A stretch of DNA of 6,971 nucleotides from SAR116 cluster bacterium (GTDB lineage Bacteria; Pseudomonadota; Alphaproteobacteria; Puniceispirillales; Puniceispirillaceae). The stretch covers positions 1 through 6,971 of the forward strand of contig NYTO01000038.1 in NCBI GenBank assembly GCA_002683535.1. The letters run 5' to 3'. Below the pieces are notes generated by a model. That model was not told where the DNA came from, ran no database searches, and saw only the letters and a program-made list of their open reading frames with translations. Shown piece after piece: positions 1 to 6,971 of this stretch; position 1 is the first letter of the stretch; each line of letters opens with the position of its first letter. A program made the position numbers and the translations under genes.

Positions 1-839
1 CCACGCTGGAAACGGCGCGCGATGCGGTTGCCGCCGGGCTTGCCCGCCCGCTTCTGGTCGGTGAAGTGGGGCAGATTGCCGAAGACGCCGCTGCCATCGG
101 GTGGGATCTGGCGGGGGCAGAGATTATCGATGCCAATGGTGAAGAGGGTGCGATTGCAACGGCCATTGCGCTTGTTGCCGACGGCCGTGCAGCGGGTCTG
201 GTCAAAGGCCAGCTGCATACCGATGTCTTCATGGGCGGCATTGTTCGCCGTGCATCGGGTATTCGCACAACACGGCGACTTGTGCATATCTTCGCCATGG
301 TGCCGCCGGATGGCGGCCGTCCCCTTTTGATCAGTGATGCGGCGGTCAATATCACGCCTGACGTGACAACGCGCACAACTGCGGCGCTGCAAATGGCCGC
401 GCTGCTGCGGCGTATGGGCATTGCCCGCCCGCGCATTGCCGTGCTGTCCGCCACTGAATCAGAACTGCCTGCCATGCCGTCCAGCATTGAAGGTGCTGAA
501 ATCGCTGCTTCTGCCAGCGCGGCTGATGGTCAGGCAGATTTTGCCGGTCCGCTGTCTTTCGACCTTGCGGTCTCGCCCCTGTCAGCCAGCATCAAGCGGA
601 TCGAAGGTGACAGCCCCCGGGGCAGGGTGGCCGGACATGCTGATGCAGTTGTCGTTCCTGACATTGTTGCCGGCAATGTGTTATTCAAATCCATCGTCTA
701 TTTTGCCGGCGGCCTTGCCGCGGGTGTTGTGCTTGGCGGGCGCGTGCCGATTATTCTGACCAGCCGGTCAGATCCCCCGGCCGCGCGGCTGGCGTCTCTG
801 GTATTGGCCGCGATCGCTGGCCAGGAGGAACAGGAATGA
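1..839 (+). CDS. pta: Phosphate acetyltransferase (PTA/PTB family), 5'-truncated by window edge
   Basis: This enzyme interconverts acetyl phosphate plus CoA with acetyl-CoA plus phosphate in the cytoplasm. The reading frame is open from base 3 with no start codon in a suitable place, so the gene begins before the window; 278 residues are visible. Judged against a usual length of about 300-340, some 25-60 N-terminal residues are missing. Family hallmarks seen: an early LLVGEVGQI strand-helix, VKGQLHTDVFMGGIVRR with the conserved KG-LHTD block, the downstream RPLLISDAAVNITP segment, VVVPDIVAGNVL, and the C-terminal VPIILTSRSD, whose Ser-Arg pair (bases 762-767) matches the active-site Ser/Arg of characterised phosphotransacetylases. 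The sequence is closest in style to the short alphaproteobacterial enzymes often named enoyl-CoA hydratase/phosphate acetyltransferase, so butyryl-type specificity is not excluded by sequence alone. The four-base overlap with the sulfite dehydrogenase gene supports a role in using acetyl phosphate made by Xsc. The family is nearly certain; the specific substrate is inferred. Confidence 0.9.
   Translation, partial: TLETARDAVAAGLARPLLVGEVGQIAEDAAAIGWDLAGAEIIDANGEEGAIATAIALVADGRAAGLVKGQLHTDVFMGGIVRRASGIRTTRRLVHIFAMVPPDGGRPLLISDAAVNITPDVTTRTTAALQMAALLRRMGIARPRIAVLSATESELPAMPSSIEGAEIAASASAADGQADFAGPLSFDLAVSPLSASIKRIEGDSPRGRVAGHADAVVVPDIVAGNVLFKSIVYFAGGLAAGVVLGGRVPIILTSRSDPPAARLASLVLAAIAGQEEQE
823..830 (+). 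promoter_or_regulatory. Ribosome binding site of soeA
   Basis: AGGAGGAA lies inside the last codons of pta, with the AGGAGG core ending seven bases before the ATG at 836. It fixes the soeA start and, with the ATGA stop/start overlap at 836-839, suggests translational coupling of pta and soeA. Confidence 0.85.
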
Positions 840-3718
840 GTGTAGAGCCCCGGGTTGATACGGCGCCAAAAGTCAGTGACGAGATCAAGCAGACGACCTG
901 CTATATGTGCGCCTGCCGTTGCGGCATCAATGTGCATCTGCGCGATGGCAAGATTCGCTATATTGAGGGCAATCGTGATCACCCGGTGAATAAAGGTGTG
1001 CTGTGTGCCAAGGGTTCGGCCGGCATCATGCAGCATTATTCTCCGGCCCGGCTGCAAAGCCCGATGAAGCGGGTTGGCCCGCGCGGGTCTGGCCAGTTCG
1101 AACCGATCAGCTGGGATGAGGCGCTGGAAACGGCAGTGGACTGGCTGGCACCCATCCGCAAGACCGATCCGAAAAAGCTGGCCTTCTTTACCGGCCGGGA
1201 CCAGTCACAGGCGCTGACCGGATGGTGGGCGCAACAATTCGGGACACCGAATTTTGCCGCACATGGCGGGTTCTGTTCAGTCAATATGGCGGCTGGCGGC
1301 ATCTATACGCTTGGTGGTGCGTTCTGGGAATTCGGCTCACCCGACTGGGATTTGACCAAGCTGTTTGTGCTGTTTGGCGTTGCCGAAGACCATGATTCCA
1401 ACCCCATCAAGATGGGGCTTGGCAAGCTGAAGGGACGCGGGGCACGGGTGATTTCGGTCAATCCGGTGCAGACTGGCTATGCGGCCATTTCGGATGACTG
1501 GTTCGGGGTGACCCCGGGCACGGACGGGCTGTTGATTCTGTCGGTGATCCGCGAGTTGCTGCGCGCCGGCAAGGTCGATATCGATTATCTGGCGCGCTAT
1601 ACCAATGCGCCGTGGTTGGTCATCCGCAATCCGGGCGCGGCGAATGACGGGCTGTTCCTGCGAGATGATGCGGGCACACCGCAGGTGCTGGACCGCGCAA
1701 CCGGCAAGTCTGCACCGCATGATGATGCGTCAGTAAAGGTGGCGCTGCATGGCGAGGTAAAGGTAAAGGGCGGCGGAACCGCCGTGCCGGTCTTTATGCT
1801 GATGGGTGAAGCGTGGCTGGATGATGCCTACGCCCCCGAGGCGGTCAGCCCGGCTGTTGGCATTTCCGCTGATCGTATCCGCCAGTTTGCAGCTGATCTG
1901 GCTGAAGCTGCGTTTGCTGAAGAGGTGGTGATCGACCAGCCCTGGACCGACTGGAAAGGTGAACGGCACGACAAGATGATCGGCCGACCCGTATCGATGC
2001 ACGCGATGCGCGGTATCTCGGCACATTCCAACGGCTTCCAGACGTGCCGCGCGCTGCATGTATTGCAGCTTCTTCTTGGCTCGGTTGAGGCCCCGGGCGG
2101 TTTCCGTTTCAAGCCGCCTTATCCGAAACCGCCGCACGCGCACCCGAAGCCTGCCGGCCGGCCTGATCAGGTTGCGCCCGAAACACCGCTTGGCGGTGCG
2201 CCGCTCGGCTATGTATTGGGGCCGGAAGATCTGATTGTCGATGCCAATGGCGCTCCGCAGCGGATCGACAAGGCCTATAGCTGGGATGCCCCGATGTCGG
2301 CGCACGGGATGATGCATATGGTCATCTCCAACGCGGTGGCAGGTGATCCCTATCCGGTGGATGTCCTGTTCATGTATATGGCCAACATGGCGTGGAATTC
2401 CTCGATGAATACCCGTGGTGTCATGGATATGCTGACCGAAACGGATCCGGAAACCGGGGATTACAAGATTCCAAAGATCATCTATTCGGATGCCTATTCA
2501 TCCGAGATGGTTGCCTATGCCGATCTGATTTTGCCAGACACGACCTATCTCGAACGCCATGACGCGATCTCGCTGCTTGATCGGCCGATCTGCGAGGCTG
2601 ACGGTGTTGCCGATGCCATTCGCTGGCCGGTGGTGGAACCTGATCGTGATGTGCGCGGCTTCCAGTCGGTGTTGCTTGATCTGGGTGCACGGCTTGGTTT
2701 GCCCGGCATGGTGAACGGTGATGGCACACCAAAATTCAAGGATTATGGTGACTATATCGTCAATCATGAGCGCAAGCCCGGTATCGGCCCGCTGGCCGGA
2801 TTCCGCGGTGAAAAGGGCAATGAGAAAGGGCGCGGTGCGCCCAATGCGGACCAGCTGGATGCCTATATCGAAAATGGCGCGTTCTGGCATGCCGATATCC
2901 CGGCCGAGGCACGCTATTTCAAGCAGGCAAACGCTGCCTATCAGGATTTTGCCGTAGAGATGGGGTTCTATGATGCCCCGCAGCCTTATGCGTTCCAGAT
3001 TTACTCCGAGGTGCTGCAAAAATTCCGTTTGGCAGCAGAAGGCCATGGCCCGCAGCAACCACCGGCACATCTGAAGGATCGTATCCATCGCTGCTTTACG
3101 CCGCTGCCATCATGGTATGCGCCGTTTGAGGGCAGCGCCGTTGATGATGGCGCGTTTCCACTGCACGCGCTGACCCAACGCCCGATGGCCATGTATCATT
3201 CATGGGGATCGCAGAATGCGTGGTTGCGCCAGATTCACGGCCATAACCCGATGTTCGTTTCGGCGACGCTGGCGGCCGCGCATGATCTGGCTGATGGTGA
3301 CTGGATCTGGGTGACATCGCATCATGGCAAGATCCGCGCACCGGTGGCGATCATGGAAGGGGTGAATGAACACACCATTTGGACATGGAACGCGATCGGC
3401 AAACGCAAGGGCACCTGGCAGCTTGATCCCGATGCGCCGGAAGCCAAAAAGGGGTTCTTGCTGAACCATCTGATTCATGAATTGCTGCCAACGCAGGAAG
3501 ATGGCATGCGCTGGGCCAATTCCGATCCGGTGACCGGTCAGGCCGCCTGGTTTGATCTGCGGGTACGGATTGAAAAGGCGGCCGCTGACGAGCCAGCTGA
3601 ATCCTGGCCGCAATTTGATACGCTGCCCCGGGTGAATGGCGGTGCCAGACCGGACGCGACCCTGCGTTACGGCCTGGAATGGACAGAGCAGGACAAGACC
3701 AAGGGAGATGCATCATGA
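836..3718 (+). CDS. soeA: Sulfite dehydrogenase (quinone) molybdopterin catalytic subunit SoeA
   Basis: Catalytic subunit of a DMSO-reductase-superfamily enzyme of 960 residues, binding a molybdenum bis-MGD cofactor and one [4Fe-4S] cluster. As SoeA it would oxidise sulfite to sulfate and hand electrons to SoeB. The N-terminal cluster ligands are visible as C22-x2-C25-x3-C29-x27-C57. HGGFCSVNM places C147 as the probable molybdenum ligand, and the cofactor-binding WFGVTPGTDGLL block is at 222-233. A loop of about 70 residues at roughly 255-325 and a proline-rich PPYPKPPHAHPKP stretch near 425 make it longer than DmsA (about 800). The C-terminal molybdopterin dinucleotide-binding domain starts near F774. 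No twin-arginine signal is present: the protein opens MSVEPRVDTAPK and reaches the first cysteine by residue 22, so it should stay on the cytoplasmic side. The start is set by a strong Shine-Dalgarno and the overlap with pta. Substrate is inferred from context, since polysulfide or thiosulfate reductases share this architecture; the pta-soeABC order favours sulfite. Confidence 0.85.
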   Translation: MSVEPRVDTAPKVSDEIKQTTCYMCACRCGINVHLRDGKIRYIEGNRDHPVNKGVLCAKGSAGIMQHYSPARLQSPMKRVGPRGSGQFEPISWDEALETAVDWLAPIRKTDPKKLAFFTGRDQSQALTGWWAQQFGTPNFAAHGGFCSVNMAAGGIYTLGGAFWEFGSPDWDLTKLFVLFGVAEDHDSNPIKMGLGKLKGRGARVISVNPVQTGYAAISDDWFGVTPGTDGLLILSVIRELLRAGKVDIDYLARYTNAPWLVIRNPGAANDGLFLRDDAGTPQVLDRATGKSAPHDDASVKVALHGEVKVKGGGTAVPVFMLMGEAWLDDAYAPEAVSPAVGISADRIRQFAADLAEAAFAEEVVIDQPWTDWKGERHDKMIGRPVSMHAMRGISAHSNGFQTCRALHVLQLLLGSVEAPGGFRFKPPYPKPPHAHPKPAGRPDQVAPETPLGGAPLGYVLGPEDLIVDANGAPQRIDKAYSWDAPMSAHGMMHMVISNAVAGDPYPVDVLFMYMANMAWNSSMNTRGVMDMLTETDPETGDYKIPKIIYSDAYSSEMVAYADLILPDTTYLERHDAISLLDRPICEADGVADAIRWPVVEPDRDVRGFQSVLLDLGARLGLPGMVNGDGTPKFKDYGDYIVNHERKPGIGPLAGFRGEKGNEKGRGAPNADQLDAYIENGAFWHADIPAEARYFKQANAAYQDFAVEMGFYDAPQPYAFQIYSEVLQKFRLAAEGHGPQQPPAHLKDRIHRCFTPLPSWYAPFEGSAVDDGAFPLHALTQRPMAMYHSWGSQNAWLRQIHGHNPMFVSATLAAAHDLADGDWIWVTSHHGKIRAPVAIMEGVNEHTIWTWNAIGKRKGTWQLDPDAPEAKKGFLLNHLIHELLPTQEDGMRWANSDPVTGQAAWFDLRVRIEKAAADEPAESWPQFDTLPRVNGGARPDATLRYGLEWTEQDKTKGDAS
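3701..3707 (+). promoter_or_regulatory. Ribosome binding site of soeB
   Basis: AAGGGAG lies seven bases before the ATG at 3715. It decides the start against an in-frame ATG at 3679, which has no purine-rich sequence in front of it and would force a longer overlap with soeA. Confidence 0.8.
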
Positions 3719-4458
3719 CCATGTTGCCGGAACCATCGGCCATCAAGCTTGGCCTGGTGATTGATCTTGATATCTGCGTTGGCTGTCAGGCCTGTGTGGT
3801 GAACTGCAAAGAATGGAACACGGCGGGTTACGGTGCGCCGCTGGCGGATGTCGATGCCTATGGCGGGGCGCCAAACGGCGCGTGGCTGAACCGTGTACAT
3901 GCCTATGAAGCTGGCAGCGGTGCTGATGCGCGCACGGTTCACTTTCCAAAAAGCTGTCTGCATTGCGAAGATGCGCCATGCGTGACGGTCTGCCCCACCG
4001 GTGCGTCATACAAGCGTGCCGAGGATGGAATTGTTCTGGTCAATGAAGACTGGTGCATCGGGTGCGGTCTGTGCGCCTGGTCCTGCCCTTATGGTGCGCG
4101 CGAGCTTGATCCGGCCGAAGGTGTGATGAAGAAATGCACATTGTGTGTGGATCGCATCTATAACGACAATCTGCCGGAAGAAGACAGACAGCCGGCCTGT
4201 GTGCGCACCTGTCCGACCAATGCCCGGCATTTTGGTGATCTGGGTGATCCCGACTCCGAAGTCAGCCTGATGGTGGCGGCGCGTGGCGGGGTGGACTTGA
4301 TGCCCGAACAGGATACGAGGCCAGTGAACAAATATCTGCCGCCGCGCCCGCGGCGGGTGGCTGATGATGTGCCGATGTCGCTTGTCAGCATGGCCGAGGC
4401 TGACAACCCCGGCGGTTTCTGGAAATGGGTGGATACAACACTGGACCGGCTGGGTTGA
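3715..4458 (+). CDS. soeB: Sulfite dehydrogenase iron-sulfur subunit SoeB (four [4Fe-4S] clusters)
   Basis: Electron-transfer subunit of 247 residues that should carry electrons from the molybdenum subunit to the membrane anchor, on the cytoplasmic face. Sixteen cysteines in four ferredoxin-like groups are present: C21-x2-C24-x2-C27-x3-C31; C81-x2-C84-x4-C89-x3-C93-P; C114-x2-C117-x2-C120-x3-C124-P; and C141-x2-C144 with C162-x3-C166-P. This is the full set expected for a DmsB/PsrB/NrfC-type protein, so all four clusters should form. There is no signal peptide. The chosen start overlaps the soeA stop by four bases (ATGA at 3715-3718) and has its own ribosome binding site, which points to coupled translation and matched subunit amounts. 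The C-terminal 60 residues after the last cysteine group (KYLPPRPRR onward) carry no cofactor motif and may contact the anchor subunit. The cofactor type is certain; the name SoeB depends on the assignment of the neighbouring subunits. Confidence 0.88.
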   Translation: MTMLPEPSAIKLGLVIDLDICVGCQACVVNCKEWNTAGYGAPLADVDAYGGAPNGAWLNRVHAYEAGSGADARTVHFPKSCLHCEDAPCVTVCPTGASYKRAEDGIVLVNEDWCIGCGLCAWSCPYGARELDPAEGVMKKCTLCVDRIYNDNLPEEDRQPACVRTCPTNARHFGDLGDPDSEVSLMVAARGGVDLMPEQDTRPVNKYLPPRPRRVADDVPMSLVSMAEADNPGGFWKWVDTTLDRLG

Positions 4459-4472
4459 CCGGTATCGGCACG

Positions 4473-4479
4473 AAGGAAG
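4473..4479 (+). promoter_or_regulatory. Ribosome binding site of soeC
   Basis: AAGGAAG sits in the 28-base gap after soeB, seven bases before the ATG at 4487. It supports that start over the in-frame ATG at 4364 inside soeB. Confidence 0.75.
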
Positions 4480-4486
4480 ACAGATC

Positions 4487-5401
4487 ATGAGACCTGCCTG
4501 GTCACTCATTTTTTTCACCACCATGTCTGGTCTGGGCCTTGGCCTTGCCGGCTGGATTGTAATCGGATTGCTGCCGCTTATGACAGTGTCCAGCCTGATC
4601 GGTGTCGGGGTGTTGACGCTGACCCTGATCGGGGCCGGGTTGCTCAGCTCGACCTTCCATCTGGGGCATCCGGAACGCGCCTGGCGCGCCCTCAGCCAGT
4701 GGCGGTCAAGCTGGCTGTCACGTGAAGGTGTTCTGGCTGTTATTGTCATGGCCGGGCTGGCTGGCTGGTTTGCGGCCGGCTATATCGGGATGATTGTGCC
4801 CTTATGGGCGAATGTTGCGCTGCTGGTACTGATTTATGCCACGGTCTATGCGACCTCGATGATCTATGCCTCGTTGAAGACGGTGGCGCGCTGGCATCAC
4901 CCGCTGACCCCGGCCTGCTATCTGATGTTTGCGGCGGCTGGCGGGCTGCTGGCAAGCCTTGCGTTGCTGTCACTGCTGGGATTGCCGATCACGGCGGCGC
5001 TGGCGCAGGCGGCACTGGTGCTGATGCTGTCGGCATGGGGTGTAAAGTTTGCGTGGTGGCGTGTAGCCAGTGCGACCCGCAATCAGGGCAGCATTGAATC
5101 CGCCACCGGCCTTGTCGGCATGGGGGCCGTACGCCCGCTGATGCCGCCGCATACCGAGGAAAACTATCTGCAGCATGAAATGGGCTTTGTTGTGGCACGC
5201 AAACATGCTGACAAGCTGCGGGTGATCGCTGTCGGGCTGGGCGGGGTGATACCGGTTCTGGTGTTGCTGGTGACGCCAACATCGGCAGCGGCCCTTATGT
5301 TCGGGGCGATCGCGCATGTGGCCGGCATGTTTGTCGAACGCTGGCTGTTCTTTGCCGAGGCCCGGCATGTCGTGACCCTGTATTATGAGGGTGCGGCCTG
5401 A
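4487..5401 (+). CDS. soeC: DmsC-family membrane anchor subunit of sulfite dehydrogenase, SoeC
   Basis: Integral membrane subunit of 304 residues that anchors the SoeAB pair and should pass electrons to ubiquinone. Eight hydrophobic segments can be read at roughly 7-30, 34-55, 81-104, 107-129, 142-164, 169-191, 244-263 and 265-288. The DmsC hallmark lies between helices 2 and 3: FHLGHPERAWRAL at 57-69 followed by SWLSREG at 75-81. A polar loop at 192-243, with PPHTEENYLQHEMGF and RKHADKLR, separates helices 6 and 7, and the C-terminus carries ERWLFFAEARHVV at 284-296, as in anchors of this type. No heme ligand pair can be assigned with confidence from the sequence alone. The chosen start has a good ribosome binding site and begins just before the first helix; a longer form from 4364 would add an unlikely polar extension read from inside soeB. 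It is the last gene of the operon, followed by a terminator. Quinone as acceptor is family knowledge, not visible here. Confidence 0.87.
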   Translation: MRPAWSLIFFTTMSGLGLGLAGWIVIGLLPLMTVSSLIGVGVLTLTLIGAGLLSSTFHLGHPERAWRALSQWRSSWLSREGVLAVIVMAGLAGWFAAGYIGMIVPLWANVALLVLIYATVYATSMIYASLKTVARWHHPLTPACYLMFAAAGGLLASLALLSLLGLPITAALAQAALVLMLSAWGVKFAWWRVASATRNQGSIESATGLVGMGAVRPLMPPHTEENYLQHEMGFVVARKHADKLRVIAVGLGGVIPVLVLLVTPTSAAALMFGAIAHVAGMFVERWLFFAEARHVVTLYYEGAA

Positions 5402-5520
5402 CGGATACTGGCCCGGTTGACCTGTCTATGGGCGGGCGGCAACAGACCCCGGATTTTAGCCCAAAGAAAAACCGGCCCGCTTTCGCAGGCCGGTTTTATT
5501 GTTCCCGTATATGGTGGTGA
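5402..5520. other. Gap between convergent soeC and hppA
   Basis: These 119 bases lie between two genes that end towards each other, so no promoter is required here. The only structure seen is the terminator hairpin at 5468-5497; the first 65 bases carry no recognisable motif or open frame with a start signal. Confidence 0.7.
5464..5500. terminator. Bidirectional intrinsic terminator shared by soeABC and hppA
   Basis: The arms AAAACCGGCC (5468-5477) and GGCCGGTTTT (5488-5497) form a perfect ten-pair stem around a ten-base loop, in which two further G-C pairs (5479-5480 with 5485-5486) can close a TTTC tetraloop. The right arm runs into TTTTATT for + strand transcripts. The left flank AAAGAAAA gives TTTTCTTT on the - strand, so it can stop transcription from both convergent genes. 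Confidence 0.88.
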
Positions 5521-6971
5521 TCAGTTGATCAGCAGCGGTGCAATCACCAGGCTGACAATCGCCATCACATTGATCAGGATGTTCATTGCCGGACCAGAGG
5601 TGTCCTTCAGCGGGTCACCAACGGTATCGCCGACAACGGCTGCCTTGTGTACGTCAGACCCTTTGCCACCAAGATTGCCCTTTTCGACATATTTCTTGGC
5701 GTTGTCCCATGCACCGCCGGCATTGGCCATCATCAGCGCCATCATGACACAGCAGATCAGCGCACCGCCCAGCATGCCGCCAAGCGCCTTTGGCCCAAGG
5801 CCAAAACCGATGACAACAGGAGCCAGAACTGCGAGCGCGCCCGGCAGGACCATCCGACGCAGCGCGGCACGGGTTGCAATATCAACACACCGTGCCGTAT
5901 CCGGCTTGGCCTTGCCTTCCAGCAGACCCGGGATCTCTTTGAACTGGCGGCGTACCTCGACAATCATCTCGAACGCAGCATCGCCAACAGCCGTCATGGT
6001 GATCGCGCTGACAAGGAACGGGAAGATACCGCCGATGAACATGCCGACCAGAACGATCGGATCATTGATGGCCAGAACAAAGTCCGGATCACCATTGCTG
6101 ACCTTGGCAATATAGGCACTGATCAGCGCCAGTGCGGCCAGTGCCGCGGCACTGATCGCAAAGCCCTTGCCGATGGCTGCGGTGGAGTTGCCGACCTCGT
6201 CGAGCGAGTCGGTGATCTCGCGTGTTTCCGGACCCATCTCGGCCATTTCAGCAATGCCGCCGGCATTGTCGGCAACCGGGCCATAAGCGTCGATTGCCAT
6301 GGTGATGCCGACCGTGGCCAGCATACCGACAGCCGCCATGCCGACGCCGTAGAGGCCGGCGAACATGTTGGCAAAGAAGATGATGGCCGCGATTGTCAGC
6401 ACCGGAATGGCAACCGACTGCATGCCTGTTGCCAGACCCGAAATCATCACTGTGGCAGGGCCCGTCTCGCCATCTTTGGCGATTTTACGGACTGGCGCGC
6501 CGCCAGTGTAATATTCGGTGACCAGACCAACGATGATACCGCCGATCGCGCCGACGAGAACCGCACCCCAGACACCGGCGGAAGCGCCCATGCTGGTGAT
6601 CACGAAATAGGCTGCCACGATGAAGATCACAGCGGAACCGATGGTGCCGAAGCGCAGCGCGACGTCTGCGCTCTTGTTGGCGAACATGCGGACCGACAGG
6701 ATGCCGAGAAGCGAGCAGATCAGGCCGGTAGAGGCAAGTGCCAGCGGCATGAACTGCAGCACGGCGCGATCACCGCCTAGACTTTCCAGCGAGGCCATCG
6801 ACATTGAAGCGGCCAGAGCCATCGAGGCAATCATCGCACCACAATAGGATTCGAAAATGTCTGATCCCATGCCGGCCACATCGCCAACATTGTCACCAAC
6901 ATTATCGGCGATCACGGCCGGGTTGCGGGGGTCATCCTCGGGGATGCCAGCTTCAACCTTGCCAACAAGGT
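5521..6971 (-). CDS. hppA: Membrane-bound ion-translocating pyrophosphatase (K+-dependent type), 5'-truncated by window edge
   Basis: This polytopic membrane enzyme hydrolyses pyrophosphate and pumps H+ and/or Na+ out of the cytoplasm. The C-terminal 482 residues are visible out of a usual 660-730; the frame runs off the right edge, entering at [16 protein letters not shown], just after the first catalytic Lys/Asp motif. Signatures seen: the acidic block [11 protein letters not shown] (Mg-pyrophosphate ligands), DIFESY with the conserved membrane Asp and Glu, [13 protein letters not shown], the [14 protein letters not shown] motif, and the C-terminal acidic block [14 protein letters not shown]. 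Many hydrophobic helices separate them. The segment [13 protein letters not shown] has Ala (bases 6178-6180) where K+-independent enzymes carry the Lys of GNTTKA, and Gly (6169-6171) three residues later where those have Thr, so K+ dependence is predicted. The last helix reads MNILIN, with Asn (5569-5571) in place of the usual Lys of the ion gate. Whether it pumps H+, Na+ or both cannot be settled from this. It is convergent with soeC and has its own transcript; its promoter is outside the window. Confidence 0.95.
   Translation of the reverse strand, partial: LVGKVEAGIPEDDPRNPAVIADNVGDNVGDVAGMGSDIFESYCGAMIASMALAASMSMASLESLGGDRAVLQFMPLALASTGLICSLLGILSVRMFANKSADVALRFGTIGSAVIFIVAAYFVITSMGASAGVWGAVLVGAIGGIIVGLVTEYYTGGAPVRKIAKDGETGPATVMISGLATGMQSVAIPVLTIAAIIFFANMFAGLYGVGMAAVGMLATVGITMAIDAYGPVADNAGGIAEMAEMGPETREITDSLDEVGNSTAAIGKGFAISAAALAALALISAYIAKVSNGDPDFVLAINDPIVLVGMFIGGIFPFLVSAITMTAVGDAAFEMIVEVRRQFKEIPGLLEGKAKPDTARCVDIATRAALRRMVLPGALAVLAPVVIGFGLGPKALGGMLGGALICCVMMALMMANAGGAWDNAKKYVEKGNLGGKGSDVHKAAVVGDTVGDPLKDTSGPAMNILINVMAIVSLVIAPLLIN

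Noticed and set aside
2498..3088. A 196-codon open frame on the - strand inside soeA
   Set aside because: It mirrors conserved molybdopterin oxidoreductase coding sequence; no motif, start signal or neighbour supports it.
4509..4515. Run of seven T near the start of soeC, a possible slippage or phase-variation tract
   Set aside because: It encodes Ile-Phe-Phe in the first membrane helix, the frame is intact, and seven bases is short. There is no further sign of switching.
4006..4749. A 247-codon open frame on the - strand across soeB and soeC
   Set aside because: It is antisense to two genes with complete family motifs and has no ribosome binding site or recognisable domain of its own.
4441..5425. 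Similar short strings (CTGG, CCGG, GGTTGACC) near the ends of soeB and soeC
   Set aside because: The match is short and gapped, one copy is within coding sequence, and this base composition makes such matches likely by chance.
5415..5450. TTGACC after soeC as a possible -35 promoter element
   Set aside because: No matching -10 box at proper spacing is seen, no gene follows on the + strand, and the terminator lies directly downstream.
5647..6780. A 377-codon open frame on the + strand, opposite hppA
   Set aside because: It lies wholly antisense to a well-conserved pyrophosphatase. Its protein is hydrophilic and rich in His, Asp, Arg and Gly with no recognisable domain, as expected from the mirror of GC-biased membrane-protein codons.

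Overview
The window reads as a piece of a moderately GC-rich (by eye near 60%) proteobacterial chromosome, most likely alphaproteobacterial and plausibly marine. That placement is an inference from gene content, gene order and protein style. There is no rRNA or other taxonomic marker in the window.

Layout, left to right. (1) Position 1 to 839, + strand: the 3' part of a phosphate acetyl/butyryltransferase-family gene (pta), cut by the left edge. (2) 836-3718: a 960-residue molybdopterin / iron-sulfur oxidoreductase, assigned as the catalytic subunit SoeA of the cytoplasmic sulfite dehydrogenase. (3) 3715-4458: a four-cluster [4Fe-4S] electron-transfer subunit, SoeB. (4) 4487-5401: a DmsC-type eight-helix membrane anchor, SoeC. 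(5) 5402-5520: a short gap between convergent genes that holds one bidirectional intrinsic terminator. (6) 5521 to the right edge, - strand: the C-terminal two thirds of a membrane-bound ion-pumping pyrophosphatase (hppA), cut by the right edge.

The four + strand genes look like one operon. pta/soeA and soeA/soeB each overlap by four bases (ATGA), and soeC follows after 28 bases. Each soe gene has a purine-rich ribosome binding site seven bases before its start. The combination makes metabolic sense. In sulfonate (taurine, sulfoacetate, isethionate) degradation, sulfoacetaldehyde acetyltransferase (Xsc) releases sulfite and acetyl phosphate. Pta turns acetyl phosphate into acetyl-CoA, while SoeABC oxidises sulfite to sulfate and passes the electrons to the quinone pool. 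An xsc gene just upstream of the window is therefore predicted.

The convergent pyrophosphatase is a separate transcription unit. Its visible part carries the residues typical of K+-dependent pyrophosphatases, and an asparagine where the ion-gate lysine is usually found. This is the least routine feature here. I found no mobile element, CRISPR array, RNA gene or clearly undescribed system.
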